Source of the DNA: Caenispirillum bisanense
GTDB taxonomy: Bacteria > Pseudomonadota > Alphaproteobacteria > Rhodospirillales > Rhodospirillaceae
Assembly: GCF_900230255.1 (NCBI RefSeq)
Contig: NZ_OCNJ01000011.1
Coordinates: 79,578-143,577, forward strand
DNA length: 64,000 nucleotides
Direction: 5' to 3'
Shown: positions 17,275 to 25,800 of the stretch, in pieces
Position numbering within the stretch: position 1 is the stretch's first letter
Layout: every line of letters starts with the position of its first letter
Notes under the pieces: generated by a model
Seen by the model: the letters and a program-made list of their open reading frames with translations, nothing else
Databases searched by the model: none
What the model was told of the DNA's origin: nothing
Program-made: the position numbers and the translations under genes

Positions 17275-17317
17275 ATGCAAATTTGCATTGACGACGGCGC
17301 CCGCGGTGCCATATCTG
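17275..17317 (+). promoter_or_regulatory. Promoter with 14-bp palindromic operator upstream of the NYN gene
   Basis: A perfect palindrome (17275-17288, arm ATGCAAA) abuts a -35 TTGACG (17288-17293), followed after 18 nt by TATCTG (17312-17317). The palindrome overlapping a -35 is a typical repressor position. The region is noticeably more AT-rich than its surroundings. Confidence 0.45.
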
Positions 17318-17383
17318 AAGGACATTGAGACCCACCGCACGGCGCCCGCAGAGGGATCATCAGCCGGGCGGGCAAGACGACCC

Positions 17384-17409
17384 CAGGGGCGCACGCATGT
17401 GCGCCCCTG
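17384..17409 (+). terminator. 11-bp hairpin in the leader of the NYN gene
   Basis: CAGGGGCGCAC (17384-17394) and GTGCGCCCCTG (17399-17409) pair perfectly around GCAT. It is followed by CATTCGTTTTC, a weak T-tract. It could end a small RNA of about 90-100 nt started at the promoter at 17288-17317, or act as an attenuator for the gene downstream. Confidence 0.5.
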
Positions 17410-17478
17410 CATTCGTTTTCGGGCACCGCCGTATGGGCGATCCCCGGCATTGTTTCCGAAGGAACGGAAATGTATCTT

Positions 17479-17500
17479 CCTCTGGCCACTTTGCCAGAGG
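17479..17500 (+). promoter_or_regulatory. Hairpin masking the NYN gene ribosome site
   Basis: CCTCTGGC (17479-17486) pairs perfectly with GCCAGAGG (17493-17500). The right arm contains the AGAGG Shine-Dalgarno that lies 5 nt before the ATG at 17506. When folded, the site would be hidden, so translation may depend on temperature, a protein or an RNA that opens it. A smaller 6-bp hairpin (17453-17470) lies just upstream. Confidence 0.5.
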
Positions 17501-17505
17501 GAATC

Positions 17506-18147
17506 ATGAGCACCGCAGAGAGTCAGACCGCCGGCCGTGCATCCTATCGCACCATCGTGTTCGTGGACTTCTGGAACTACTCACTTTCAATGCAGAGTAT
17601 CGAGGAAGGCTTCCCGACAGACTGGCGGGTGCTCCCACACGTGATTATCGGGGCGGCAGTTCAGTTGATCGACCCTGGTGCAGCGGCTCACTACCATAGC
17701 ATGAGGGTCTACGGGTCCTTTGCCGAGGACGGCGACGCCAAGCTTCGCAATTGGGCGACCACCAAGCTCGACACCTTCCCCGGCGTGACGTGCAACTTCG
17801 TGCCACGGCAGCGAAAGCGCACCGGCCCCCGCTGTCCGCAGTGCTACGAGATCGCGGCGACCTGCCAGCACTGCGGCGGCGACATGCGCGGCACCGAGGA
17901 AAAGGGTGTCGATACGGCCATCGCCGTCGACATGATCTCGCTGGCCTGGGAGGGGGTCTACGATGTCGCCGTTCTGGTATCCGCCGACCGGGACTTCGTA
18001 CCCGTGGCGGAGTACCTGATGAAGAAAGGCATCAAAGTCATCCATGGCGCCTTTCCGCCGTCCGGCGCCATGCTGTCGCAGAAGAGTTGGGGCGCCATAG
18101 ACATCCCGGCCCTGCGCGACAGCTTCCGCCGCCCGCCGAAGGCGTAA
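17506..18147 (+). CDS. NYN-domain (LabA/DUF88-like) protein with inserted zinc ribbon
   Basis: 213 residues. NYN domains are PIN-like folds with acidic residues that bind Mg2+ and act on RNA in some members. Seen: VFVDFWNYSL with Asp21, GVDTAIAVDM with Asp136/Asp142, and VLVSADRDFVPVAEYL with Asp161/Asp163, all expected acidic sites; the C-terminal strand is GIKVIHGAF. Between the two halves an extra loop holds four cysteines as C-x2-C-x6-C-x2-C (110-123), a zinc-ribbon pattern. Start 17506 is used because its ribosome site is in the hairpin; an in-frame ATG at 17470 has none. Codon use at the 5' end is less GC-rich than neighbours. Possible RNase or RNA-binding regulator. Confidence 0.8.
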   Translation: MSTAESQTAGRASYRTIVFVDFWNYSLSMQSIEEGFPTDWRVLPHVIIGAAVQLIDPGAAAHYHSMRVYGSFAEDGDAKLRNWATTKLDTFPGVTCNFVPRQRKRTGPRCPQCYEIAATCQHCGGDMRGTEEKGVDTAIAVDMISLAWEGVYDVAVLVSADRDFVPVAEYLMKKGIKVIHGAFPPSGAMLSQKSWGAIDIPALRDSFRRPPKA

Positions 18148-18150
18148 GCG

Positions 18151-19506
18151 TCAGCCCTCGAACACGATGCTCGCCCGCAGGCCCGGCGCGGCGTCGGCGA
18201 AGTCGAGCCGGGCGCGGTGCATGCGGACGATCGCGGCCACCAGCGACAGGCCTAGCCCGTTGCCGGGCGTCGTGCGGCTGGCGTCGAGGCGGACGAAGCG
18301 GTCGGTCACGCGGGCGCGGTCGGCCTCCGGGATGCCGGGGCCGCAGTCGCGCACCACCAGCGCCGGGCCGGGCGCCGCCTCCACGTGGATGGTCCCGCCC
18401 GCCGGGGTGTACTTGATGGCGTTGTCGACCAGGTTGCCGAGTGCCTGGAACAGAAGCTCCCGGCTGCCCTGCACCGTCAGGCCCGGCTGCACCGCCGCCG
18501 CCGTCATCACGAGGCCCTTCTCCTCCGCCACCGGCCCGTAGAGGTCGGCGACGTCCTCCACCAGCGCCCCCAGGTCCACCGTCACCGGGTCGGCGACGGC
18601 GACGCCGGCTTCCGCCTCGGCGATGGACAGGAGCGCGTTGAAGGTCGCCAGCAGGCCGTCGGCCTCCGCCATGGCCTGGGCGGCGGCCTCGCGCAGATCC
18701 TCGGCCGAGCCGCCGCGGGCGACGGCCTGCTCCAGCTGGCTGCGGATGCGGGTGAGCGGGCTGCGCAGGTCGTGGGCGACGTTGTTGGTGACCGTGCGGA
18801 TGCCGGTCATCAGCCGCTCGATCTGGTCGAGCATCTGGTTCAGGGTATGGGCCAGGCGGTCGAACTCGTCGCCCGAGCCATTGGTCTGCATGCGGTGGGT
18901 GACGTCGCCGCGCATGATGGTCTCGGCGCCGCGGTTGAGCCCGTCGATGCGCGCCAGCACCCGCCGGCTGACCAGCAGCCCGCCCCCCAGGCCGAGCACC
19001 AGCGTGCCGGCCAGCGCCCAGGTCATGGCCTCGGCCATCAGGTTCTGGAAGCGGTCCAGCGCGCGGGTGTCGCGCCCGACCAGCAGGTTGAAGCCGCCTT
19101 GCAGCTTGAAGGCGCGGGCGCGGCCATAGGCCGCCTCGGTGCCGTCGCCGGCCAGCGGGAAGACCACCCAGCTGCCGACCTCGTCGGCATTGGCCGGCCA
19201 GGCGGTGACGTTGCCGGCGATGCGGCGGAAGCCCGGGTCGGTCAGCAGATACAGCCCGCCGTTGACGTTGTGCGGCCCGGTGCGGCCTTCGATGGCGCGC
19301 ACCAGCCCGGCGAGCCCCGCCGTGCGGTAGTGCTGCGCCAGGGCGTCGATTTCCGAGGCGATGGTGTCGTCGATGGCGCGCCCGATGTTCTGCGCCGTCG
19401 CCCAGTAGATGGCGCCGAGCAGGAGCAGCACCGACAGGCCGAACACGGCCGTATAGGCCAGGGTCAGGCGGAAGGCGCTGGTGCGCAGGAACCTACGAAG
19501 CCGCAC
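18151..19506 (-). CDS. Sensor histidine kinase
   Basis: 451 residues. Membrane helices at about 15-35 and 160-180 flank a periplasmic sensor of about 125 residues with no recognised domain. A HAMP linker (181-235) follows, then the H-box VAHDLRSPLTRIR with phospho-His245, N-box GNLVDNAIKYTP (Asn362), G1 DCGPGIP and G2 GNGLGLSL. All catalytic residues are present. The layout resembles the heavy-metal/CusS-like and QseC-like groups. It overlaps the response regulator upstream by 14 bp and is convergent with the NYN gene (3 bp apart). Confidence 0.95.
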   Translation of the reverse strand: MRLRRFLRTSAFRLTLAYTAVFGLSVLLLLGAIYWATAQNIGRAIDDTIASEIDALAQHYRTAGLAGLVRAIEGRTGPHNVNGGLYLLTDPGFRRIAGNVTAWPANADEVGSWVVFPLAGDGTEAAYGRARAFKLQGGFNLLVGRDTRALDRFQNLMAEAMTWALAGTLVLGLGGGLLVSRRVLARIDGLNRGAETIMRGDVTHRMQTNGSGDEFDRLAHTLNQMLDQIERLMTGIRTVTNNVAHDLRSPLTRIRSQLEQAVARGGSAEDLREAAAQAMAEADGLLATFNALLSIAEAEAGVAVADPVTVDLGALVEDVADLYGPVAEEKGLVMTAAAVQPGLTVQGSRELLFQALGNLVDNAIKYTPAGGTIHVEAAPGPALVVRDCGPGIPEADRARVTDRFVRLDASRTTPGNGLGLSLVAAIVRMHRARLDFADAAPGLRASIVFEG

Positions 19507-20170
19507 GGAGGGTATACCCCGCGCCGCGCACGGTGTGCAGCAGCGGCTGGTCGAAGTCCTTGTCCACCTTCTGGCGCAGGCGGCTGATGTGGACGTCGAT
19601 GACGTTGGTCTGCGGGTCGAAGTGGTAGTCCCACACGCCCTCCAGCAGCATGGTGCGGGTCACCACCTGGCCGGCATGGCGCAGGAGGTATTCCAGCAGC
19701 TTGAACTCGCGTGGCTGCAGGTCGATGACGCGGCCGGCGCGCTTCACCCGGCGCTCGATGAGGTCCATCTCCAGGTCGGCGACGGCGAGGCGCGTCTGCA
19801 CCGCCGGCTCGCTGCGGCGGCGGGCCAGGGCCTCGACGCGGGCCAGCAGTTCGGAAAAGGCGAAGGGCTTGGTGAGGTAGTCGTCGCCGCCGGCCTTCAG
19901 GCCCTTCACGCGGTCGTCGACGTGGCCGAGGGCGGACAGGAACAGCACCGGCGTGCGCACCTCCGCCGCCCGCAGGGCCTGCACCAGGGCGAGGCCGTCG
20001 AGGCCGGGAAGCATGCGGTCGACCACCAGCACGTCGTAGGTGCCGTCGGTGGCGTGGAACAGGCCGGCGCGGCCGTCGGTCACGCGGTCGACGACGCAGC
20101 CCGCCTCGGCGAGGCCCTTCTCGATGTAGCTTCCGGTCTTCTCGTCGTCCTCGACGACCAGCACGCGCAT
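19493..20170 (-). CDS. OmpR-family response regulator
   Basis: 225 residues from ATG 20170 (GAAGGAG upstream). The receiver has Asp8/Asp9 (VVEDDEKT), phospho-acceptor Asp51 (VVDRMLPGLDG), Ser79 and Lys101 (LTKPFAFSELLAR). The winged-helix output domain includes DLQPREFKLLEYLLRH and VIDVHISRLRQKVDKDF, ending HTVRGAGYTLR. Cotranscribed with the kinase at 18151-19506. OmpR-type regulators usually bind tandem direct repeats with an 11-bp period; one such repeat lies at 21989-22010 in front of the cytochrome b561 gene. Confidence 0.95.
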   Translation of the reverse strand: MRVLVVEDDEKTGSYIEKGLAEAGCVVDRVTDGRAGLFHATDGTYDVLVVDRMLPGLDGLALVQALRAAEVRTPVLFLSALGHVDDRVKGLKAGGDDYLTKPFAFSELLARVEALARRRSEPAVQTRLAVADLEMDLIERRVKRAGRVIDLQPREFKLLEYLLRHAGQVVTRTMLLEGVWDYHFDPQTNVIDVHISRLRQKVDKDFDQPLLHTVRGAGYTLRAAS

Positions 20171-20260
20171 GGCTGCTCCTTCCGTCCCGATACGCGGATG
20201 CGGACGCTCGCGCGCCCGCATCCGGTCACCGTCATACTGTAGTCGCTTTCCACCCCAGCG

Positions 20261-21748
20261 TCAGGCGCTGCGCAGGGGGACCGGCACGAAGATGGTCTGG
20301 CTGTCGCGCTGGACCAGCAGCAGGACGGACTTCTTGTCCTGCTTCTTGGCCTCGCCGACGGCGGCGATGACGTCCTTCGGGCTTTCGACGCTGGTGCTGC
20401 CGACGCGGGTGATGACGTCGCCCTGGCGCACGCCGCGCTCGGCGGCGGGGCCCGTCGGGTCGACGTTGGCGACCACGGCGCCCTTCACCGAACCGTCGAG
20501 GCCGAGCTGGTTGCGCAGCGCCTCGTCCAGCGGCGCCAGCGCGAGGCCGAGTTCGCCCTTGCCCGCGATCCCGGGCTCGGCGGCGGCCACCTGCGGCTCG
20601 TCGGGCATGGTGCCGAGGTCGACGGCGACCGTCTGGGTGTCGCCGCCGCGCAGGATGCCGAGGGTCACCTCGTCGCCCGGCTTGTGGGCGGCGATGATGC
20701 GCGGCAGGTCGCGCAGCTGGGCGATCTTCTCGCCGTTGACGGCGGTGATGACGTCGCCGGTCTCGACGCCCGCCTTGCCGGCCGGGGTGTCGCCGCCGAC
20801 GCTGGAGACCAGCGCGCCCTTGGTGGCGTCGATGCCCATGGCCTCGGCGATCTCCGGCGTCACCGGCTGGATCTGCACGCCGAGCCAGCCGCGGGTGACG
20901 TGGCCGTTTTCCTTCAGCTGGGCGATGACCGGCTTGGCGACCGCCGCCGGCACCGCGAAGCCGATGCCGACCGAACCGCCGTTGGGCGAGTAGATGGCGC
21001 TGTTGACGCCGACCACCTTGCCGCTCATGTCGAACATGGGGCCGCCGGAGTTGCCCTTGTTGATGGAGGCGTCGGTCTGGATGAAGTCGTCGAGCGGGCT
21101 GTTGCCGATGGCACGACCGCGCGCCGAGACGATGCCCGCCGTCACCGTGCCGCCGAGGCCGAAGGGGTTGCCGACGGCCATGACCCAGTCGCCCACCTTC
21201 AGGGTGTCGCTGTCGCCGAACTCGACGTACGGCAGGTCCTTGTCGCTCGTGACCTTCAGCAGGGCGAGGTCGGTCTTCGGGTCGGTGCCGACGATCTCGG
21301 CATCCAGCGTGGTGCCGTCGGTGAGCGCGATGTGAACGTCTTCCGCCCCGTCGATCACGTGGTTGTTGGTCACCACGTAGCCGTCGGCGCCGATAAGGAA
21401 GCCCGACCCGAGGCCGACCGCATGGCCGCCGCGGCCTTCCGGCACGCCGGGACCCATGCCGGGGCCGCCGAACTGGCGGAAGAACTTCTCGAGCGGGCTG
21501 CCCGGCGGGAACGGCATGCCGGGGCCTTCGCCGGCGCCGGCCTCGGCAAGGGTGACGGTCTTCTCGGCGGTGATGGTCACCACCGCGGGCGAGACCTCGT
21601 CGACCAGCCCGGACAGGCTTTCCGGCATGGGGGCGGCGACGGCCACCTGGGTCCAGGCGATGAGCCCGACACCGGCGGCGGCGGCGAAACGGGCGACGGA
21701 GCGGCCCGTGGTGCGCCCGATGGGCGCGGTCTTCCGCAGAGCGAGCAT
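20261..21748 (-). CDS. Periplasmic serine protease HtrA/DegP (Do family)
   Basis: 495 residues from ATG 21748. Signal peptide or anchor at about 15-38 (SVARFAAAAGVGLIAWTQVA). The trypsin-like domain has the triad His130 (VTNNHVIDGAED), Asp160 (DPKTDLALLK) and Ser234 (NKGNSGGPMFD). Two PDZ domains follow (about 290-380, GWLGVQIQPV; and 400-490, GELGLALAPL), ending in QTIFVPVPL. It degrades or refolds misfolded envelope proteins. It precedes the response regulator by 90 bp on the same strand, so protease and two-component system may be cotranscribed as an envelope stress unit (inference). Confidence 0.95.
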   Translation of the reverse strand: MLALRKTAPIGRTTGRSVARFAAAAGVGLIAWTQVAVAAPMPESLSGLVDEVSPAVVTITAEKTVTLAEAGAGEGPGMPFPPGSPLEKFFRQFGGPGMGPGVPEGRGGHAVGLGSGFLIGADGYVVTNNHVIDGAEDVHIALTDGTTLDAEIVGTDPKTDLALLKVTSDKDLPYVEFGDSDTLKVGDWVMAVGNPFGLGGTVTAGIVSARGRAIGNSPLDDFIQTDASINKGNSGGPMFDMSGKVVGVNSAIYSPNGGSVGIGFAVPAAVAKPVIAQLKENGHVTRGWLGVQIQPVTPEIAEAMGIDATKGALVSSVGGDTPAGKAGVETGDVITAVNGEKIAQLRDLPRIIAAHKPGDEVTLGILRGGDTQTVAVDLGTMPDEPQVAAAEPGIAGKGELGLALAPLDEALRNQLGLDGSVKGAVVANVDPTGPAAERGVRQGDVITRVGSTSVESPKDVIAAVGEAKKQDKKSVLLLVQRDSQTIFVPVPLRSA

Positions 21749-22056
21749 GGGGAGGAAGTCTCCACGTAACACGAGAGGGGGAAGTCTTTGCCGTGGGCGG
21801 GAGGGCCGGCACATCCAGGGCCGCGGCGGGGGGTGACGCCGGCACCGGACCGTCGGGAGGGAGGGAGGGGGCACCTGCCGTCAGGGCTCGCGCCGCTCCC
21901 GCCCACGGCTGATCCCCAACATGGGGCATGTCCCCTGACGACGGCATTTCCGGCGGATTAAACGTTGGTAACCCCGCCGCGAGCCCTCGTTCAGGCAGGG
22001 TTCAGGCGGACGGGACCACCATGGCGAACAGCCTTGAACGAAGAGGGGTCTTTCCC
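21749..22056. other. Divergent intergenic region htrA / cytochrome b561
   Basis: 308 bp with no credible gene. It contains a symmetrical patch at 21914-21936 (CCCC-AACAT-GGGG overlapping GGGG-CATGT-CCCC) and the 11-bp tandem repeat at 21989-22010. No clear -35/-10 for htrA could be assigned. Confidence 0.4.
21989..22010 (+). promoter_or_regulatory. 11-bp direct repeat, possible OmpR-type regulator site
   Basis: GTTCAGGCAGG (21989-21999) is followed immediately by GTTCAGGCGGA, giving GTTCAG-N5-GTTCAG. Half-site plus 5-nt spacer equals one helical turn, the standard arrangement for OmpR/PhoB-family dimers. It lies 46 bp upstream of the cytochrome b561 start and close to a two-component system. 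Confidence 0.5.
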
Positions 22057-22602
22057 ATGTCCGCCCTGCCCGCCTCCGATCGCTACAGCAGCGTCTCCAT
22101 CGCCTTCCACTGGGCCGTCGCCGCCCTGGTCATCGGCCTGTACGGCCTCGGCCTGTCCCTGGAGTCCTTCGGCGAGGACTTCGAGCGCGCCGCCATCCCG
22201 CTGCACAAGTCCTTCGGGGTGCTGCTGCTCGGCCTGACCGTCCTGCGCCTCGTCTGGCGCCTCGCCACGCCGCAGCCGACGGCCCTGGACGGTCCGGCGT
22301 GGCAGCACCATGCGGCGACGGCCGCCCATTGGCTGCTCTATGCCCTGATCGTCGCCATTCCCGTCAGCGGCATCGTCATGTCGTGGTCGGCGGGCCGCCC
22401 GGTGTCCGTCTTCGGGCTGGTCGAGCTGCCGACGCTGATGGCCAAGAACGATTGGGCGCGCGACCTGAAGGAGGTCCACGAGATCCTGTCCAACGTGCTG
22501 ATGATCGTCGTCGGCCTGCACGCCGCCGCCGCCATCTGGCACCACCGGGTCCTCAAGGACGCCACCCTCACCCGCATGCTGCCGCAGATGCGTCGCGGCT
22601 GA
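22057..22602 (+). CDS. Cytochrome b561
   Basis: 181 residues from ATG 22057 with AGAGGGG upstream; earlier in-frame starts run through the direct repeat. Four membrane helices, with histidines at the haem-ligand positions: SIAFHWAVAALVIGLYGL, IPLHKSFGVLLLGLTVLRL, TAAHWLLYALIVAIPVSG and EVHEILSNVLMIVVGLHAAA. This is the bacterial CybB-like group, which moves electrons between ubiquinol and periplasmic acceptors, including superoxide in E. coli CybB. Monocistronic, with a terminator directly behind it. Confidence 0.93.
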   Translation: MSALPASDRYSSVSIAFHWAVAALVIGLYGLGLSLESFGEDFERAAIPLHKSFGVLLLGLTVLRLVWRLATPQPTALDGPAWQHHAATAAHWLLYALIVAIPVSGIVMSWSAGRPVSVFGLVELPTLMAKNDWARDLKEVHEILSNVLMIVVGLHAAAAIWHHRVLKDATLTRMLPQMRRG

Positions 22603-22632
22603 TCCCGCCGGCTCATCTCCGCCAAAGAAGAA

Positions 22633-22654
22633 GGCCGGGTCCTGCGACCCGGCC
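22633..22654 (+). terminator. Terminator after cytochrome b561
   Basis: GGCCGGGTC (22633-22641) and GACCCGGCC (22646-22654) pair perfectly around CTGC and are followed by TTTCGT; A-rich sequence precedes the stem. Standard intrinsic terminator shape. Confidence 0.85.
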
Positions 22655-22794
22655 TTTCGTGCGTTTGCGGCGGCAGGCGCCTCATGCCGGTCGTCGGCGA
22701 GCGCCGCACGTCGACGACCGGACGGCGCGACCGCGCCGCGCGGCTCCTGCCGCGGAAGCCAAGCGCGCACCGCACGCGCCCGGCGCCTGAGGGC

Positions 22795-22824
22795 GTTGCA
22801 GTGATCGTGCCCGATCACTGCAAC
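22795..22824. repeat. Perfect 13-bp inverted repeat at the end of the motility operon
   Basis: GTTGCAGTGATCG (22795-22807) and its exact complement (22812-22824) flank TGCC. It lies 6 bp beyond the stop of the large TPR gene on the minus strand. No T-run follows on either strand, so it could be a stabilising 3' structure, a rho-blocked terminator or an extragenic palindrome. Confidence 0.6.
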
Positions 22825-22830
22825 CAAACA

Positions 22831-25800
22831 TCAGTTGATGGCGGAGAGGGCGCCGCCCTCGCGCAGGCGGTCGCGGTAGGCGGACAGGAAGCTCTGGAAG
22901 TTCTCCGCCTGCTTGATGCGGTCGGCGACCGTGCGGTAATCGATGACGCCGTCGGCCGGGGCCGCCGTGATGAGGTCGAAGGCGTCGCGGTAGGACGTCT
23001 TCTGCATGGCGCCGAGGTAGCGCGAGCGCAGGGTGGCGACGCCGGCATCGTCGTTGGCGAGCGTCAGGGCCGTCGCCCAGTCGAGCACGCGGCGGGCCTG
23101 GGTGGTGTCGAGGGTGGCGTCGCGCGCCGGCGCCGGCACCAGATCGGCGAGCGCCTTGGCGGCCCCCTTCCAATCCTGCTTGCGCCACAGGATTTCCGCC
23201 CGCAGCAGCTTGGCGTTCTCGCTGTCGTCGCCGGACAGCAGCTCGATGGCCTCGTCGATCTGGTCGAGGTCGGCGAGCGCGCGGGCCATGAGCTGGTTGC
23301 GCTGGCGCTCCAGCGGCGCCGGCGTCTCCGGCGCGCGGGTCATGAGCAGCGCCTTGAGCGCCGATTCCGGATCGTGGTTGAGCAGGTGCACGAGGCCGAG
23401 GCGGCCGCCGATGCGGGCGCGCTCCACGCCTTGGAGGCGGAACTTGACCTGACGGTCGAGCAGCGCCGCCGCCTGATCGAGCAGATCCATGCTCACCAGC
23501 CGGTCGGCGAGGCGGCGGATCATCTCGTCGCCCTTGGCGCCGGTCGGCGTCAGTTCGCGGAAGTCGTCGAACAGGGCGATGGCGGTGATCGGCGACATGC
23601 CGTCGGCCGCGCCTTCCAGGTAGAGCTTGTCGAAGATCTGGCGCATGGCTTCCGCCGCGCGCTCCGACCCCGGCAGCTGCGGGAAGTAGCTGGCGGCGAT
23701 CTTGTAGGTGCGCAGCGCTTCCGGCCACTTCTGCTCCTCGACGTAGAGGCCGCCGAGGCGCATGAGCAGCGAGAACTCGAACGGGCCGCCGCGCCACGCG
23801 AAGCGCAGGTCTTCCAGGCCCTTGATGAGTTCCGGCCGGTCCAGGCGCTCCATCTTCGCCAGCAGTTCCAGGCGGTCGCGGGCGGCCTTGGCGCGGTAGT
23901 AGCGGCTCGGGCCGGCCTCGACCTCCTCCCACTTCTCCGCCGCCGACTCGTAGGCGCCGGTGGCTTCGTCCAGGCGGCCTTCCAGGTAGGTGATGGCGGC
24001 CAGTTCGCCCGGCGTGTTGACGTCGGTGCGGGCGGCTTCGAGGAAGTTGTGGGCGGCCAGATCGTCGGCCGCGTCCACCGAGGCCTCCGCCGCCTGCAGG
24101 GCGAGCGGGATCTTGACGCGGTCGGGATAGGCGCCGAGCACGCCGCCGGTCTGGCGCAGGGTGCGGGCCTGCAGGGCCGGATCGCCGAGGGCGGCCTGGG
24201 CGGCGGCGCGCCAGAAGTCGGCCTCGTCGACGCCGGCGAGGCTCGGGTGGCTGAGGTCGTCCACCGCCTCGGCATAGCGGCCCATGAGGTACTCGGCACC
24301 GCCGCGCAGGGCGCGGAAGGGCGCGGAGTTGATCATCTCCGGCGCCTCGTCCTCCAGCGTGCGCAGCACGCCCATGGCCTCGGCGGCGAAGCCGTGGGCG
24401 AAGTAGAAGCGGGCCATTTCCAGGCGGGCGCGCTGCTTGCGCTCGCCGGTGGCATCGGCCACCGCCATGAGCAGGTCCTGGCGGTTCTTGATGTAGTCCT
24501 CGGCCGGGCCGCGCATCCAGCCGCGGATGTCGTAGACGTGGCTGAGCACGGACTCGTCGCCGACCCGGTTCATGGCTTCCAGGCGCGCCGTATCGCCCGA
24601 CAGGCGCAGGCCGCCGATGGCGGTGATGTCGACGCCGTTGCGGGTGGAGGTGGCCGAGACCCGCTCGGTCTTCGGGATCGCCACCACGCCCTGGGCCGTC
24701 ACCGGCATGTCGAGGTCGGGCAGGCTGCGCGACGGATAGACGCCATGACCGAGCGGGATGACCGGCACCACGATGATGCTGTCGCCGATTTCCGGGTCGC
24801 GCACGGTGATGGTGCGGCCGCCTTCGGCCACCGGCAGGTAGAGACGCGGCCCGACCGGGCTCTGCGGTTGCGGCTGCACCTCGATGGCCGTCGCCGGCTT
24901 GAGCGGCTGGCGCATGAGGTCGACGATCCACAGCAGGCCTTCGCGCCGGACGCTCGGGTTGTAGCCCGGCTCGACGATCATGCGCACGATGGTGGAGGCG
25001 CGGCTCTGCTGCTGGTCGATGTGGGTGACGATGCCGGCGCCGAGGCGGCGCAGCAGGTTGATGTCGACGTCCTGGTGGCGGTCGAACACCACCCACAGGT
25101 AGCCGCCGCGACGGAACACGGCGGCGGCCGTCGGCTCGTTCCACGAGAAGCTGAGGCTGGCGACGCGCGCCTTCTGGCCCGGCTGCAGCGGCGGCAGGTC
25201 TTCCTCGCCCTCGCCGGGCGGGGTGAGTTCCTGGGCAGCCTTGGCGAGGTCGGCGGCCTGGGTCGCCTTCTCGTCCTCTTTCCCCTGCGCCTTGCGGATG
25301 GCCTGGGCGAGCGCCGTTCCCGGCGACGGGCCGCTGCCGGCGGCCTGCGGCGGCGTCACGGCCGGCGCCGCAGGCGCGGTGCCGTCGGGCTTGGCAGGCG
25401 GCGGCACGGGAACGGGGACGGCGGCGGCGGCCGTGGTCTCGCCCGGCGCCTGTTGCTGTTCCTCGGGCGTGCGGGCGGGCGGCTGCTGGCCGGCGGCCGG
25501 CAGCAGGTCGAGCACCACCTTGCTGCCGCTGGTGAAGTGGCGCACCCGGCCGCCCGGCGGCAGGGGTACGGTGACGGCGAGGCCTTCGCCGCGCGGCTCC
25601 GCCGCCACCTGGCGCAGGTCCTGCGGCATGGCGGCGCGGAAGGCCGGCAGGTCGACGGTGGCGTTGCGCTGGAACTCGACCACGGCGCGGTCGCCGTTGC
25701 TCAGCACGCGATAGCCGACGGGGCGGTTCCAGTCGAACACCACGCGGAAGAAGCCGGGATGCTCGCCGGTGCGGACCGGCAGCTTGCCGGCGCTCGCCGC

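Noticed and set aside
17320..17420. Leader of the NYN gene considered as a known riboswitch (guanidine, SAM-type, c-di-GMP).
   Set aside because: I could not match the conserved core of any class I know; kept only as a structured leader or small RNA candidate.
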